NCBI RefSeq assembly: GCF_009833125.1
Contig: NZ_QRCC01000005.1
Coordinates: 78,930-142,929, forward strand
From: Nitrosomonas sp. HPC101
GTDB taxonomy: Bacteria; Pseudomonadota; Gammaproteobacteria; Burkholderiales; Nitrosomonadaceae
DNA: 64,000 nucleotides
Direction: 5' to 3'
This document shows positions 18,040-28,374 of this stretch, one piece after another; the first letter of the stretch is position 1; each line of letters opens with the position of its first letter. The notes below the pieces were generated by a model that did not search any database, was not told the origin of the DNA, and saw nothing but the letters and a program-made list of their open reading frames with translations. Made by a program: the position numbers and the translations under genes.

Positions 18040-18309
18040 ATGGCAGTAACAACTGATCAAAAAAGTCAGGTTATACAGGATTATCAGAGAGTAGCAGGAG
18101 ATACCGGCTCGCCAGAGGTGCAGGTGGCCATACTGACAACGCGAATCAATAGCCTGATTGGTCATTTCAAGGAACATGTCAAAGATCATCATTCCCGTCG
18201 TGGTCTGCTGCGTATGGTGAGTCGACGACGCAAACTGCTGGATTATCTGAAATCAAAAAACAGCGACAGTTACCAGATCCTGATCGAACGTCTTGGTCTG
18301 AGAAAATAA
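18040..18309 (+). CDS. rpsO: 30S ribosomal protein S15
   Basis: S15 binds 16S rRNA early in 30S platform assembly. 89 residues, the standard length. The conserved [31 protein letters not shown] and [13 protein letters not shown] motifs are present. CAGGAGC precedes the ATG. The order rpsO-pnp is conserved in proteobacteria. Confidence 0.98.
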   Translation: MAVTTDQKSQVIQDYQRVAGDTGSPEVQVAILTTRINSLIGHFKEHVKDHHSRRGLLRMVSRRRKLLDYLKSKNSDSYQILIERLGLRK

Positions 18310-18367
18310 AAAGTCATGTAGTCATTAATTGTCGTATTCCACAAACTATCGCAGATAATTCAAAACT

Positions 18368-18393
18368 GCAGATGAATCTGGTTAGTCATCTGC
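18368..18393 (+). promoter_or_regulatory. Hairpin in rpsO-pnp intergenic RNA
   Basis: Perfect 8-bp stem GCAGATGA/TCATCTGC with a 10-nt loop, without a following U-run, 96 nt before the pnp start. In E. coli the pnp leader carries an RNase III-processed stem used for PNPase autoregulation; this hairpin sits in the same place, but its role is inference. It might otherwise stabilise the rpsO 3' end. Confidence 0.4.
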
Positions 18394-18488
18394 TCTGCGT
18401 TCCAAGCCGAACAATCCTGGTCGATCTGCACGTAAATACAATTTTGCAATCAACCTTGGGCATGATTTGATCAAAGAAGGGTTATTAA

Positions 18489-20618
18489 TTGAAACCGATA
18501 AAAAAAAGCATCACTTACGGACGCCATACGCTCACCATCGAAACTGGAGAAATTGCCAAACAGGCACATGGCGCTGTTATGGTTTCCATGGGTGATACGG
18601 TTGTACTGGTTACAGCAGTAGGAGATAAGAAAACCAAACCCGGCCAGGATTTTTTTCCGCTCACCGTAGATTATCAGGAAAAATTTTATGCCGCCGGACG
18701 TATTCCGGGAAGTTTTTTCAAGCGCGAGGGACGCCCTTCCGAAAAGGAAATACTCACCTCTAGGCTGATTGATCGGCCGATACGTCCGCTTTTTCCCGAC
18801 GGTTTTTATAATGAAGTACAGATCATTGCAATGGTATTGTCATCAGATGCTGAAATTGATGCTGATATTCCTGCGATGATTGGTGCTTCTGCAGCGCTGG
18901 TACTTTCTGGTATCCCGTTTGACGGACCCATCGGCGCAGCACGTGTAGGTTATATTGACAGCGAATATATCCTTAATCCAACCACAGCCCAGCTCGGCGA
19001 GTCGCAACTTAATCTTGTGGTGGCAGGTACCCGGAAAGCTGTGCTGATGGTCGAATCAGAAGCCAATGAGCTTTCCGAGGATGTTATGCTCGAAGCCGTG
19101 ACATACGGTCATGACCAAATGCAGCAAGTGATCGACATGATTAATGAACTGGCTGATGAAGCTGGTGTAATGGCATGGGATTGGCAATCGGCAGAGAAAG
19201 ACCTGTCGCTCATTGAAAAAATTACTCAGCTGGCCGAAGCCGATTTGCGCGATGCATTCCGGCTGAAACAAAAATCAGCCAGAACAGAAGCAATTAGTGA
19301 AATCTGGAATCGTGTATTGACCGAATTGAAAGCAGGTACAGAGGAAGGACCCAGTGAGCAAGCAGTCAAGGAAATCGGTTTCGCGCTCGAAGCGAGAATC
19401 GTGCGCAACAGCATTCTTGACGGGGAGTCCCGTATTGATGGTCGTGGAACACGTACGGTTCGACCCATTACCATTCGTCATGGTGTCTTGCCACGTACTC
19501 ATGGCTCGGCACTGTTCACACGGGGTGAAACACAGGCACTGGTAGTAACTACACTGGGAACTGCCCGGGATGAACAGAAAATTGATGCGCTCCAGGGAGA
19601 TTATTCTGACCGTTTCATGCTTCATTACAACATGCCTCCTTTTGCTACGGGTGAAATCGGACGAGTGGGATCACCCAAACGGCGTGAAATCGGGCATGGA
19701 CGACTGGCTAAGCGTGCCTTGCTCGCTGTCCTGCCGCCAGTGGAGGAGTTCGGCTATTCGATGCGGGTGGTTTCCGAAGTTACAGAATCAAATGGTTCAA
19801 GTTCGATGGCTTCTGTGTGCGGGGGGTGTCTTGCGCTCATGGATGCAGGAGCGCCCCTGAAAGCGCATGTTGCTGGTATTGCCATGGGATTGATCAAGGA
19901 GGGCAATCGATTTGCCGTGTTGACTGATATCCTGGGTGATGAAGATCACCTGGGCGATATGGATTTCAAAGTTGCAGGTACCGAACAGGGCATCACTGCA
20001 TTGCAAATGGATATAAAGATCCAAGGGATCACTAAAGAAATCATGCAGATAGCCTTGCTGCAAGCGAAAGAAGGGCGGCTCCATATTCTGGATATTATGA
20101 AGCAGTCTCTTCCGATCGCGAGAGACAGTGTGTCGGCTCATGCACCGCGCATCATCAAATTCAAGATTAATCCTGAGAAAATACGTGATGTGATTGGTAA
20201 GGGCGGGGCTGTTATTCGTGCGCTAACCGAGGAAACCGGAACGACTATTGATATTTCTGATGATGGCTCTGTAACAATTGCCAGTGTGAGCAGTGAAGGC
20301 GGTGAACAGGCGAAAAGACGGATTGAAAATATTACTGCAGACGTTGAGGTTGGCAAAATTTACGAGGGGACAATACTTAAGCTGCTTGATTTCGGTGCTA
20401 TCGTCAGTATCCTGCCAGGGAAGGACGGCTTGCTTCATATTTCTCAAATTGCCAATGAGCGAGTCGAAAGTGTTGCTGATCACCTTAAGGAGGGCCAGAT
20501 TGTTCGTGTTAAAGTGCTGGAGGCAGATGAAAAGGGTCGGCTGCGACTTAGCATGAAGGCTGCCACAGCTGATGCGGAGGCCGCAGCCGCAGCCGTTCTG
20601 GAAAATGGTGAAAAATAA
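18489..20618 (+). CDS. pnp: Polyribonucleotide nucleotidyltransferase (PNPase)
   Basis: 3'-5' phosphorolytic exoribonuclease of the RNA degradosome. 709 residues with two RNase PH domains ([19 protein letters not shown] near the N-terminus and [19 protein letters not shown] in the second), then a KH domain ([21 protein letters not shown]) and a C-terminal S1 domain ([20 protein letters not shown]). The start is TTG at 18489, preceded by AGAAGGG; no ATG fits the family N-terminus. It follows rpsO by 179 bp. Confidence 0.97.
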   Translation: MKPIKKSITYGRHTLTIETGEIAKQAHGAVMVSMGDTVVLVTAVGDKKTKPGQDFFPLTVDYQEKFYAAGRIPGSFFKREGRPSEKEILTSRLIDRPIRPLFPDGFYNEVQIIAMVLSSDAEIDADIPAMIGASAALVLSGIPFDGPIGAARVGYIDSEYILNPTTAQLGESQLNLVVAGTRKAVLMVESEANELSEDVMLEAVTYGHDQMQQVIDMINELADEAGVMAWDWQSAEKDLSLIEKITQLAEADLRDAFRLKQKSARTEAISEIWNRVLTELKAGTEEGPSEQAVKEIGFALEARIVRNSILDGESRIDGRGTRTVRPITIRHGVLPRTHGSALFTRGETQALVVTTLGTARDEQKIDALQGDYSDRFMLHYNMPPFATGEIGRVGSPKRREIGHGRLAKRALLAVLPPVEEFGYSMRVVSEVTESNGSSSMASVCGGCLALMDAGAPLKAHVAGIAMGLIKEGNRFAVLTDILGDEDHLGDMDFKVAGTEQGITALQMDIKIQGITKEIMQIALLQAKEGRLHILDIMKQSLPIARDSVSAHAPRIIKFKINPEKIRDVIGKGGAVIRALTEETGTTIDISDDGSVTIASVSSEGGEQAKRRIENITADVEVGKIYEGTILKLLDFGAIVSILPGKDGLLHISQIANERVESVADHLKEGQIVRVKVLEADEKGRLRLSMKAATADAEAAAAAVLENGEK

Positions 20619-20950
20619 ACGGACGTTTAACAATAAACTACGATTTGTCTTTATCCCAGGGTATTCTCCGGAGGCTGGACTTGTTTCAATCAGGAATGAC
20701 GTTTCCAGGAAAACCTTCTCCACTTTTTAATTTATTGCGAGGTTCGGTTTTTTCTGTCGCTAAGCAGAAATAAGGTGCGAATACTTTTTTGCTATCAGTT
20801 TTACTGACTATGCAAGCAGTATTCGTGTAAATACGTCAGTCCTGTTTTCAGCAGATCTGTTCGTCCGGTATCCCTGTTGAATTTTGGTCAGATGTTAAAA
20901 GTCAAGGCATAATAGACCCTTATTCATTAAGGGTTTAAAAAAGGAATGGT
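20619..20950. other. Gene-free stretch between pnp and the efflux operon
   Basis: 332 bp. No reading frame of interest and no strong terminator is visible after pnp. The right end holds the promoter and operator candidates of the RND operon, annotated separately. Confidence 0.5.
20884..20934 (+). promoter_or_regulatory. Candidate promoter and operator of the RND efflux operon
   Basis: TTGGTC (20884-20889), an 18-bp spacer and CATAAT (20908-20913) form a plausible sigma70 promoter. Just after the -10, a perfect 7-bp inverted repeat ACCCTTA-ttcat-TAAGGGT (20916-20934) covers the expected transcription start. This is the usual place of a TetR- or MarR-type repressor site. No regulator gene is adjacent. 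Confidence 0.45.
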
Positions 20951-22504
20951 ATGTCGTCGCATTTAAGTTCCCATTTTCGAATATTCGGAATTGTTACATC
21001 CATACTTTTCCGGTTGCCCGTAATATCTCGCATTAAATATAGGAGATCCGTTTCAACTCAGTCGGATCGCTATCAAACACCTGTTCTGCTGTTATGTTCA
21101 AGCCTGTTGATCACCTCTTGCGCAATGGGTCCAGACTATTCACGTCCTCAGGTGGATGCCGCAGAAAAATTCCGTTTATCTCAGACAGAAGGGCAATCTA
21201 TTGCCAATCTTCCCTGGTGGGAGCTGCTCCAGGATGAGAAGCTGCAATTGCTGATCGATCAGGCTTTGGTCGAAAACAAGGATCTTAAGCAGGCGGCGGC
21301 CAGCGTTGAGGAACTTCAGGCTCGTCTGGGGATTGCTCGGATGGACTTTATTCCGAATCTCACCGTCGAAGGTAACGCACCGATAGATACTCTGGGGGGA
21401 TTCAGCCGCAAGGGATTTCCGACGCCCTATAACTATTACGGACAGAGTATTTTGAACTGGGAGGTGGATATCTGGGGCAGAATCCGCCGTGCTAATGAGG
21501 CTGCCCGGGCAGATCTGCTGGCGCGCGAAGAAAACCGCCGTGCGGTTGTTCTGACGTTAGTCAGTTCAGTGGCACAATCCTATTTCGATCTTTTACAGTT
21601 TGATACCCAACTGGAAATTGCACGCAACGCACTGACTTCATGGGAGGAGTCTGTCGTCATTTCCAGAGCGCAACTGGAAGGGGGGCTGGCTACCCGTCTT
21701 GATCTGGATCAGTTTGAAGCAGAACGTGCTGCCGCCGCTGCCCAGGTGGCAGAACTGGAAAGGCAGATTGCTCAAAAGGAAAATGAGTTGAGTGTGCTGA
21801 CAGGAAGAACGCCTGCACCGATAGCGCGAGGATATTCACTGAGTGGGCAATCTACTCCTCTTACTATTCCCCCCGGACTGCCTTCCGAGTTATTACAGCG
21901 ACGCCCAGATATTTTACAGTCGGAACAAACCCTTAAGGCAGCTATTGCCAGAATCGGGGTGGCCAAGGCCACTCGTTTCCCCAGAATAACGTTAACCGGA
22001 TTTTTTGGATTTTCCAGCCCGGGGCTGTCAAGTCTGTTGGATTCTGACAGCAAATTCGGTACTGCTGGATTTGGTATTGCGGGACCATTGCTGAACGCAC
22101 AAACACTTGGCTATGAACAGCGGGCGGCAGAAGCACAGGCAAAACAGGCGCTGGCACAGTACGAACAAACTATTCTGGTAGCATTCAGGGAGGTTGAAGA
22201 TGCACTTGCTGCCATTCGAACGGCAAACGATCAGTACCATGCCAAGCAGAAACAGGTTGAGGCATTGGGTTCAGCTTTACAGATAGCTGATCTGCGCTAT
22301 CAGGGAGGCATTACGAGTTACGTTGATGTGCTGCTGACAAAACGCAAGCTGTTTGATGCCGAATCTGCACTTGTAGCTGCCCGTCATTTGCATCTGGTTT
22401 CTGTTGTCCAGCTTTACAAGGCACTGGGTGGGGGCTGGATCACTGATGGTGTCGATGCTGATGTACCGCTGCCTATATCCACTGGTCTGCTGCACAACCA
22501 CTGA
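20951..22504 (+). CDS. Outer-membrane efflux lipoprotein, OprM/NodT family
   Basis: Outer-membrane channel of a tripartite RND pump. 517 residues. The lipobox LLITSC lies unusually late (about residue 57), then the family start MGPDYSRPQVD and PWWELLQDEKLQLLIDQAL, which opens the first of two OEP repeats. A second repeat begins near LPSELLQRRPDILQSEQ. The basic N-terminal region of about 45 residues before the hydrophobic signal is longer than usual; no better start codon with a ribosome site is seen downstream. AAGGAATGGT precedes the ATG. It is first in the operon, whereas many mex-type operons end with this gene. Confidence 0.88.
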   Translation: MSSHLSSHFRIFGIVTSILFRLPVISRIKYRRSVSTQSDRYQTPVLLLCSSLLITSCAMGPDYSRPQVDAAEKFRLSQTEGQSIANLPWWELLQDEKLQLLIDQALVENKDLKQAAASVEELQARLGIARMDFIPNLTVEGNAPIDTLGGFSRKGFPTPYNYYGQSILNWEVDIWGRIRRANEAARADLLAREENRRAVVLTLVSSVAQSYFDLLQFDTQLEIARNALTSWEESVVISRAQLEGGLATRLDLDQFEAERAAAAAQVAELERQIAQKENELSVLTGRTPAPIARGYSLSGQSTPLTIPPGLPSELLQRRPDILQSEQTLKAAIARIGVAKATRFPRITLTGFFGFSSPGLSSLLDSDSKFGTAGFGIAGPLLNAQTLGYEQRAAEAQAKQALAQYEQTILVAFREVEDALAAIRTANDQYHAKQKQVEALGSALQIADLRYQGGITSYVDVLLTKRKLFDAESALVAARHLHLVSVVQLYKALGGGWITDGVDADVPLPISTGLLHNH

Positions 22505-22592
22505 AACAAGCTGTAAACAGCCCTTTCATGATTTTTATCCCGACTTCAGAATATCTTTTGATTATTTCTTCCGAGCTACCGAGAATAATATT

Positions 22593-23801
22593 ATGTATCA
22601 AACGCTTCGTCAGACGGCCACACACGCCAATCCGGGCATAACAGGTTGCTTGCTGCTCCTTGCTTTTCTGGCAGGGTGTTCAAAATCACCTACAGATTCT
22701 CCTCCCCCTCCCCCGCAGGTTGAAGTAACCACTGTTACCACCCGCACAATCGCGGATGAACCCGAGTTCATTGGACAAACGGAATCTTTCCGACCCGTTG
22801 AAATTCGCTCACAGGTAGACGGTATCATCAAAAAAATATTTTTTATTGAAGGGCGTAATGTCAAAAAAGGTGACAAGCTGTATCTGATTGATCCAACTCC
22901 TTTCAGAGCCGCTTATCTGGGCAGTAAGGCAATGGTCGCCCAGGCACAGGCTCGGCTGGAACAAGCCAACAAGGATCTGGCCCGGGTGCAACCACTGTTG
23001 AAACAAAAAGCAGTCAGCAAAAAAGATGTTGATGATGCTATAGCTGAGGTACGCAGTGCGAAAGCGACTCTGGATGCGGCACAGAACGATGTGATCAGGA
23101 CTAAATTTGACCTGGACAACACACTTATCACTGCACCGGTAGAAGGCCGGATTAACCGCAGTCAGTTTTATGAAGGACGCCTGATCGAAGCTCAGACCAA
23201 TCTGTTGACCACCATCGATCAGCTGGATCCTATGTATGTCAATGTGAATATTCCAGAAAGTTATTTGTTGCGCCTTCGCCGTGAGCTTTCTGAGCACAAG
23301 ATTGAGAGACCTGAAAGTATTTTTCAGCTGCGTGGTGTGATGACTTTTTCCGATGGCAGTATCTATCCGGAAGAAGGATTGCTGGATTTTGAAGATATCG
23401 TGATACGGCCTGAAACCGGCATGCTGCTGGGGCGATTCATGTTTCCCAACCCGGCCGGCAAAAATCCCCCCGGAGAAGCTCACTTCTACCCGGGCCAGTT
23501 TGTCAAAATTCGCATTAAAGGTTACAGCAGAACAGGAGCAGTTTTGATTCCCCAGCGTGCTGTGCAGCAACGGCCGAGCGGCTCATTCGTTTATGTTATT
23601 AATGAAGGGAAGGCAGAACTCCGTCCAGTACTGGCCAGCGCATGGCGTGGCAGTGAATGGTTGATTGAAAGCGGCCTGCGTGCAGGAGAGCAGGTGATCG
23701 TGGAAGGAATTCACAGAGTCCATCCAGGCGTTGAAGTAGATCCTGTCCCTTACCAGCAGAAAGAAGAAAACCAGACCTCCTCAAGCAATCATCAAGAATA
23801 A
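22593..23801 (+). CDS. RND efflux periplasmic adaptor (AcrA/MexA family lipoprotein)
   Basis: Membrane-fusion subunit linking the RND pump to the outer-membrane channel. 402 residues. Lipobox LAFLAGC at about residue 29, a proline linker, then a split lipoyl domain (IRSQVDGIIKKIFF and LITAPVEGRINRSQ) around an alpha-helical hairpin (ARLEQANKDLARVQPLLKQ), and a beta-barrel region. The start at 22593 gives a normal lipoprotein signal; an open frame extends upstream into the previous gene and is unlikely to be used. It lies 18 bp before the pump gene. Confidence 0.9.
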   Translation: MYQTLRQTATHANPGITGCLLLLAFLAGCSKSPTDSPPPPPQVEVTTVTTRTIADEPEFIGQTESFRPVEIRSQVDGIIKKIFFIEGRNVKKGDKLYLIDPTPFRAAYLGSKAMVAQAQARLEQANKDLARVQPLLKQKAVSKKDVDDAIAEVRSAKATLDAAQNDVIRTKFDLDNTLITAPVEGRINRSQFYEGRLIEAQTNLLTTIDQLDPMYVNVNIPESYLLRLRRELSEHKIERPESIFQLRGVMTFSDGSIYPEEGLLDFEDIVIRPETGMLLGRFMFPNPAGKNPPGEAHFYPGQFVKIRIKGYSRTGAVLIPQRAVQQRPSGSFVYVINEGKAELRPVLASAWRGSEWLIESGLRAGEQVIVEGIHRVHPGVEVDPVPYQQKEENQTSSSNHQE

Positions 23802-23818
23802 ACCGCGTAAGGCGTGCC

Positions 23819-26800
23819 ATGAATTCCCGTTTTTTTATTGAGCGACCGATTTTTGCATCGGTATTGTCCATCATCATCGTAATTGTCGGTCTGGTTTCCC
23901 TGAGTGATCTCCCGGTTGCCCAGTTTCCTGAGATCACACCGCCTGTTGTTCAAATTGATGCGGATTATCCGGGTGCCAGTGCGGATGTGGTGGCGGAGGC
24001 CGTTGCACGCCCGATAGAAGTGCAGCTACCGGGTATCGATAATCTTCTGTATTACGAATCCACCAGCACAAACGACGGCCACATGACAATGAGGCTCACA
24101 TTCGAAATTGGGACGGATATCGATATCGCACAAGTACAAACCCAGAATCGGCAGAAACTGGCTGAACCGCAACTGCCTGATGAGGTGATCCGGCAAGGGA
24201 TAACGGTCAAGAAAACCTCACCTGATCTACTGCTGGTTGTTGCACTGAGCTCTACCGACCCTGCTCACGACACCATATTTTTGTCGAACTACGCCGTACT
24301 CAGAGTACTCGACAATATAAAACGACTTCCCGGTGTTGGAGATGCTTCAATCTTTGGCGGTCAGAATTATTCCATGCGGCTGATCCTCGATCCTGTCCGG
24401 ATGGCGCAGCTCAATTTCACACCGAGTGATATTGTTGCTGCCGTTCGTGAGCAGAATCGGGATTTTCCTGCTGGGAGAATTGGCCGCGAGCCAGTAATCA
24501 ATGAGACTGAGCTCACCATTCCCGTTATGACCAAGGGGCGGATGAGCGAGGTCAAGGAATTTGAAGACATGATCATCCGGGCTTATCCGGATGGCTCCAT
24601 GGTGCGATTGAAAGACGTGTCACGAGTAGAGTTGGGTGCACAATCCTATGATCTGCAAGCGCGCCAGAACGGACGACCCAATACCTTTTTGCTGACTTAT
24701 CTTTCACCTGGCGCCAATGCGCTTGAAACAGCACAGCGTATCCGTAATGAAATGGACGCGCTTGCCAAGGATTTTCCTGCTGGTGCGTCCTATGATGTGC
24801 CTTACGATACCACCACATTCATTGAAGTTTCAATCAATGAGGTTGTAAAAACGCTGGCGGAAGCTTTGCTGCTGGTCGTGCTGGTTGTTTTCGTCTTTTT
24901 ACAAAGTTGGCGTGCCACGCTGATACCGGCTGTCGCAGCGCCCATTTCTCTCATTGGTACGTTTATGGGGATGGAGGCACTGGGGTTCTCAATCAATACA
25001 CTCACTCTGTTTGGCATGGTGCTCTCCATTGGTATCGTGGTGGATGATGCGATTGTCGTGGTGGAAAACGTCGAACGCCATATAACCAATGGCCTCACGC
25101 CTAAAAATGCCGCAATAAAGGCCATGCAGGAATTATTCGGGGCACTGATTGCCATCGTCCTGGTGCTTGCTTCGGTATTCCTGCCCGTTGCATTTTTAGG
25201 CGGTATTACCGGTGAACTGTACAAACAATTTGCCATAACGATCGCGTTGTCAGTCATGATATCCGGTTTCGTCGCGCTGACACTCAGCCCTGCTTTATGT
25301 GCCATCGTGCTTAAACCTGGTCATGATTCTCCTAACAGGCTATGGAAAATTTTTAACCGAACATTTGACTGGGCACAAGCGCGTTACGTCAACATGGCCG
25401 GTACGATCATAAAAAAATCGGCGTTATCAATTTTCATCTTTTTAATAGTGATATTTTTTGCTGTCGGCTTGTTCAAAACGGTGCCGGGAGGTTTTCTTCC
25501 GGAAGAGGATCAGGGTTATTTTATTACGATCGTTCAACTTCCGGATGGCGCATCCATTTCTCGTACCCAAAAGGTTCTGAAAAAAATAGAAGATTATTTT
25601 CTATCCATTCCGGCTATTCATTCGACTGATGCAATGGCTGGCATGAATTTTGTTTTCAGTAGCCGTGGCCCGAATCACGCCACGATGTTCGTGCCACTGC
25701 ACCATTGGGATACACGAAAAGACACTGAAAACCAGGTGCAGAACCTGATTGCCAGTTCATTTGGTGAATTTGCAAAAATCCCTGAAGCGCTGATACTTTC
25801 CTTTAACGCACCCTCGATCCGAGGGTTGGGTGCAACAGGTGGCTTTTCAATTCAATTGCAGGATCCAAGCGGAGGAGATTTTTCAGAATTTGCCGAAACA
25901 GCCCAGGCATTTGTAAACAAGGTCATGGAACATCCGGCCATCGGCATGGCCGGCACCAACTTCCGTGTCAGTGCCCCCAGACTATATGCCCATGTAGATC
26001 GCGAACGTGCCAAAGCCCTGGGTGTACCCATATCGGATGTCTTCGATACGATGCAGGCTTATTTTGGTAACTTGTACGTGAATGACTTTGTCAAGTTTGG
26101 CCGCGTTTATCGTGTACAAACCGAGGCGCCACCCGAGTATCGATCCAGCCCGGATGATATTCGCAATATCTACGTTCGTGCCCAATCCGGAACAACCAGT
26201 ACAATGATACCGCTCGATTCTGTGGTGACCGCCGAGTTCAACAGCGGTCCGGATCCGGTGACTCATTTCAACGGATTCAATTCCGCACTCGTGCTGGGAA
26301 GTGCAGCACCAGGCTACAGCTCCGGACAGGCTCTGAGTGCACTGCAGGAAGTAGCTGATGAAGTACTGGCACCCAAGGGCTACGCTCTCGATTGGAGCGG
26401 AATTACCTATCAGGAAAAAAAGGCGGACAGTGGGCAAAAAATATGGATACTTTCCTTTGCTCTGCTCATGGTGTTTTTAGTCTTGGCTGCTTTATATGAA
26501 AGCTGGTCCATTCCATTTGCTGTCATTTTAGCGGTACCCTTCGGCATATTGGGTGCATTGCTGGCTATCTGGATGCGTGGATTAACCGATGATATTTATT
26601 TCCAGGTTGGATTGATTACTCTGATTGGGTTATCCGCTAAAAACGCTATTCTTATTGTAGAGTTCGCCAATGACTTATATGCCAACGGTGCATCACTGAC
26701 CGAAGCTGCTCTGGAAGCAGCCCGGGTTCGTTTCCGTCCGATCATCATGACTTCCATGGCCTTTATCATGGGAGTGTTTCCACTTGCAATTTCATCCGGA

Positions 26801-27013
26801 GCAGGCGCTGCCAGTCGTATAGCTATCGGCACTACCGTGCTTGGAGGTATGCTGGCGGCTACTTTTATGGCTATATTTTTTGTACCACTTTTTTTCGTGC
26901 TTATCGGAAAAATTACCCATCGCAGCAGACGCCCTGTTTCCGAAGCCGTACAAACTGAAACTGGAAATCAGGCAATTATTGCCAGCAATAAGGAAGATGC
27001 TGATGGCAAATGA
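23819..27013 (+). CDS. RND efflux pump, HAE-1 (AcrB/MexB) family
   Basis: Inner-membrane proton/drug antiporter, 1064 residues with 12 predicted membrane helices and two large periplasmic loops. The proton-relay residues are present: Asp409-Asp410 in GIVVDDAIVVVENVERH and the lysine in LIGLSAKNAILIVEFAND. The N-terminus FFIERPIFASVLSIIIVIVGL is typical. Substrates cannot be told from the sequence; the HAE-1 type usually exports hydrophobic or amphiphilic compounds. It is last in the operon; a remnant element begins about 100 bp after its stop. Confidence 0.95.
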   Translation: MNSRFFIERPIFASVLSIIIVIVGLVSLSDLPVAQFPEITPPVVQIDADYPGASADVVAEAVARPIEVQLPGIDNLLYYESTSTNDGHMTMRLTFEIGTDIDIAQVQTQNRQKLAEPQLPDEVIRQGITVKKTSPDLLLVVALSSTDPAHDTIFLSNYAVLRVLDNIKRLPGVGDASIFGGQNYSMRLILDPVRMAQLNFTPSDIVAAVREQNRDFPAGRIGREPVINETELTIPVMTKGRMSEVKEFEDMIIRAYPDGSMVRLKDVSRVELGAQSYDLQARQNGRPNTFLLTYLSPGANALETAQRIRNEMDALAKDFPAGASYDVPYDTTTFIEVSINEVVKTLAEALLLVVLVVFVFLQSWRATLIPAVAAPISLIGTFMGMEALGFSINTLTLFGMVLSIGIVVDDAIVVVENVERHITNGLTPKNAAIKAMQELFGALIAIVLVLASVFLPVAFLGGITGELYKQFAITIALSVMISGFVALTLSPALCAIVLKPGHDSPNRLWKIFNRTFDWAQARYVNMAGTIIKKSALSIFIFLIVIFFAVGLFKTVPGGFLPEEDQGYFITIVQLPDGASISRTQKVLKKIEDYFLSIPAIHSTDAMAGMNFVFSSRGPNHATMFVPLHHWDTRKDTENQVQNLIASSFGEFAKIPEALILSFNAPSIRGLGATGGFSIQLQDPSGGDFSEFAETAQAFVNKVMEHPAIGMAGTNFRVSAPRLYAHVDRERAKALGVPISDVFDTMQAYFGNLYVNDFVKFGRVYRVQTEAPPEYRSSPDDIRNIYVRAQSGTTSTMIPLDSVVTAEFNSGPDPVTHFNGFNSALVLGSAAPGYSSGQALSALQEVADEVLAPKGYALDWSGITYQEKKADSGQKIWILSFALLMVFLVLAALYESWSIPFAVILAVPFGILGALLAIWMRGLTDDIYFQVGLITLIGLSAKNAILIVEFANDLYANGASLTEAALEAARVRFRPIIMTSMAFIMGVFPLAISSGAGAASRIAIGTTVLGGMLAATFMAIFFVPLFFVLIGKITHRSRRPVSEAVQTETGNQAIIASNKEDADGK

Positions 27014-27110
27014 TGGTTATTTCGAGCTGAATGCCTGCAAGGATAAAGAACTGCAGGTGGCACTGACACATAACCGAGGTAAGGAACAGGAACATACATG
27101 CGCGATGTTG

Positions 27111-27253
27111 AGGAGCCCCTGAAAAACCACCTGCGTTGTTCATTTATGTGTTAAAAGTCGGCTCAAAATGCTCATTTATTGCGAATAAACTCCGCTTTTT
27201 TGCTGTCTTTTTCCTTGAACTGACTGCCTCGCTGACGTTTTTCAGAGGTTCCC
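27111..27253. mobile_element. 143-bp element with 17-bp terminal inverted repeats (MITE or IS remnant)
   Basis: The left end AGGAGCCCCTGAAAAAC (27111-27127) matches the reverse complement of the right end (27237-27253, GGGAACCTCTGAAAAAC) at 14 of 17 positions. Nothing coding lies inside. It looks like the joined ends of an insertion sequence or a non-autonomous derivative. No target-site duplication could be recognised with confidence. It accounts for much of the gene-free stretch 27014-27399; the rest shows nothing recognisable. Confidence 0.5.
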
Positions 27254-27399
27254 TGGTGGAGGATTCGCCGGCGTGCCTCTAGGTTTTATAAAGAATTGAA
27301 AGGCTATTTGTTTGCAGTAAATTCACTGTTCACGATTTTCGTAGATAAATAGCGCAGAACGCAGTTTGATCGCAACATCCTTTCCCTCGGGGTAGTTTT

Positions 27400-27741
27400 T
27401 CATACGCTGGGGGGGTAAAATCTTTCCTTGACAACCTCCAGCCCAGCACCGCATTGCCAGCATAGCTGGAAATTACCCGGATTTTCCTCACCACACTTCG
27501 GGCAGAAAATGCTATCAGTCACTTGTGGCATCTGCTCGTAGGTTGAAACGATTGCCCGTCCGCGATCGTAGTCAAGATCGCGTACAACCCATACCTCAGG
27601 ATAAGCATGGGTAAATGGAATTTCTCCCACGCCTCCCTGCGCATACTCATTGAACAACCTGGATGGGATATAGGCACTTTCCAGCAGATCCTGAATGATG
27701 TGCGCTTCCAGCAAATTATTAGCGATATAAAGTTTTTTCAT
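27400..27741 (-). CDS. DUF2007 protein with C-terminal zinc ribbon
   Basis: 113 residues. Residues 1-70 (KKLYIANNLLEAHIIQDLL, PEVWVVRDLDYDRGRAIV) match DUF2007, a small domain thought to be PII-like or signal-transducing; the function is not established. Residues 80-97 form a zinc ribbon with two CxxC pairs (CPKCGEEN and CWQCGAG). The start is placed at 27741, where the conserved domain begins. The frame stays open upstream to 27993, but that extension has no family likeness. No clear Shine-Dalgarno. Confidence 0.75.
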   Translation of the reverse strand: MKKLYIANNLLEAHIIQDLLESAYIPSRLFNEYAQGGVGEIPFTHAYPEVWVVRDLDYDRGRAIVSTYEQMPQVTDSIFCPKCGEENPGNFQLCWQCGAGLEVVKERFYPPSV

Positions 27742-28374
27742 ATAGCGAACAAGATTATTACATAATGATTTGATCAAACTGACATCACCAGTCATTTTTT
27801 GCTTCCCATGGGTCGATAGCACCAAAGCTGGCAGTCTGGAATCGTGCAATGTTTCGCGCAGCGATAGTTGTGGCCGGGCAGCTATGATGGCAGTAATATA
27901 GCGGCTTAACGTGAAAAATTTCCTGCTACAGCTTTGAGTATAACGGTCAGATCTGCGTGATGCCGAGCGATATGGGTGATCGAATACCAGCACATACGAC
28001 CTTCGAGCAGTTCTGGCAGGAAAACGGTTGTTGCAATAGTGTCATGAGTTTCAGCTTTAGTACTACGACCTGCTGCTTGTATACGAAGTGCATGGTGCAC
28101 TTTGTCAGATCAATGCTAGCGTAGCAGGAATAATGACATCATCTGCTGTCCAGTAAGCTGAAATAGTCATTTTCCTGCCATCTGGTAAAGAGGTTTTCTG
28201 CTGACTTTGTAAAGGGAGCAATGACCAAATCCAAATAAACCAAATGCGATCATTTTCCTTCTGCCTGGAGCTGCACTACAGAAATACTATACTGCAGGGT
28301 TAACTTGACTCCTGATGCTGTTTATACAAGAGGTATTTCGTTATTTTCATCATCATTTATCCGGAGGGCATGCC
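27742..28374. other. Gene-poor stretch with possible decayed minus-strand coding sequence
   Basis: About 630 bp without a gene I can name. On the minus strand a 64-codon frame (28100-27906) and a different frame continuing to 27742 read through in sequence, which might be one frameshifted relic, but neither resembles a family I know. On the plus strand nothing is coding until the ribosome site at 28361-28368. Confidence 0.25.

Noticed and set aside
27906..28100. 64-codon minus-strand frame (ETHDTIATTVFLPELLEG)
   Set aside because: No start signal, no known family and an unclear link to the next frame; mentioned only as part of the gene-poor stretch.
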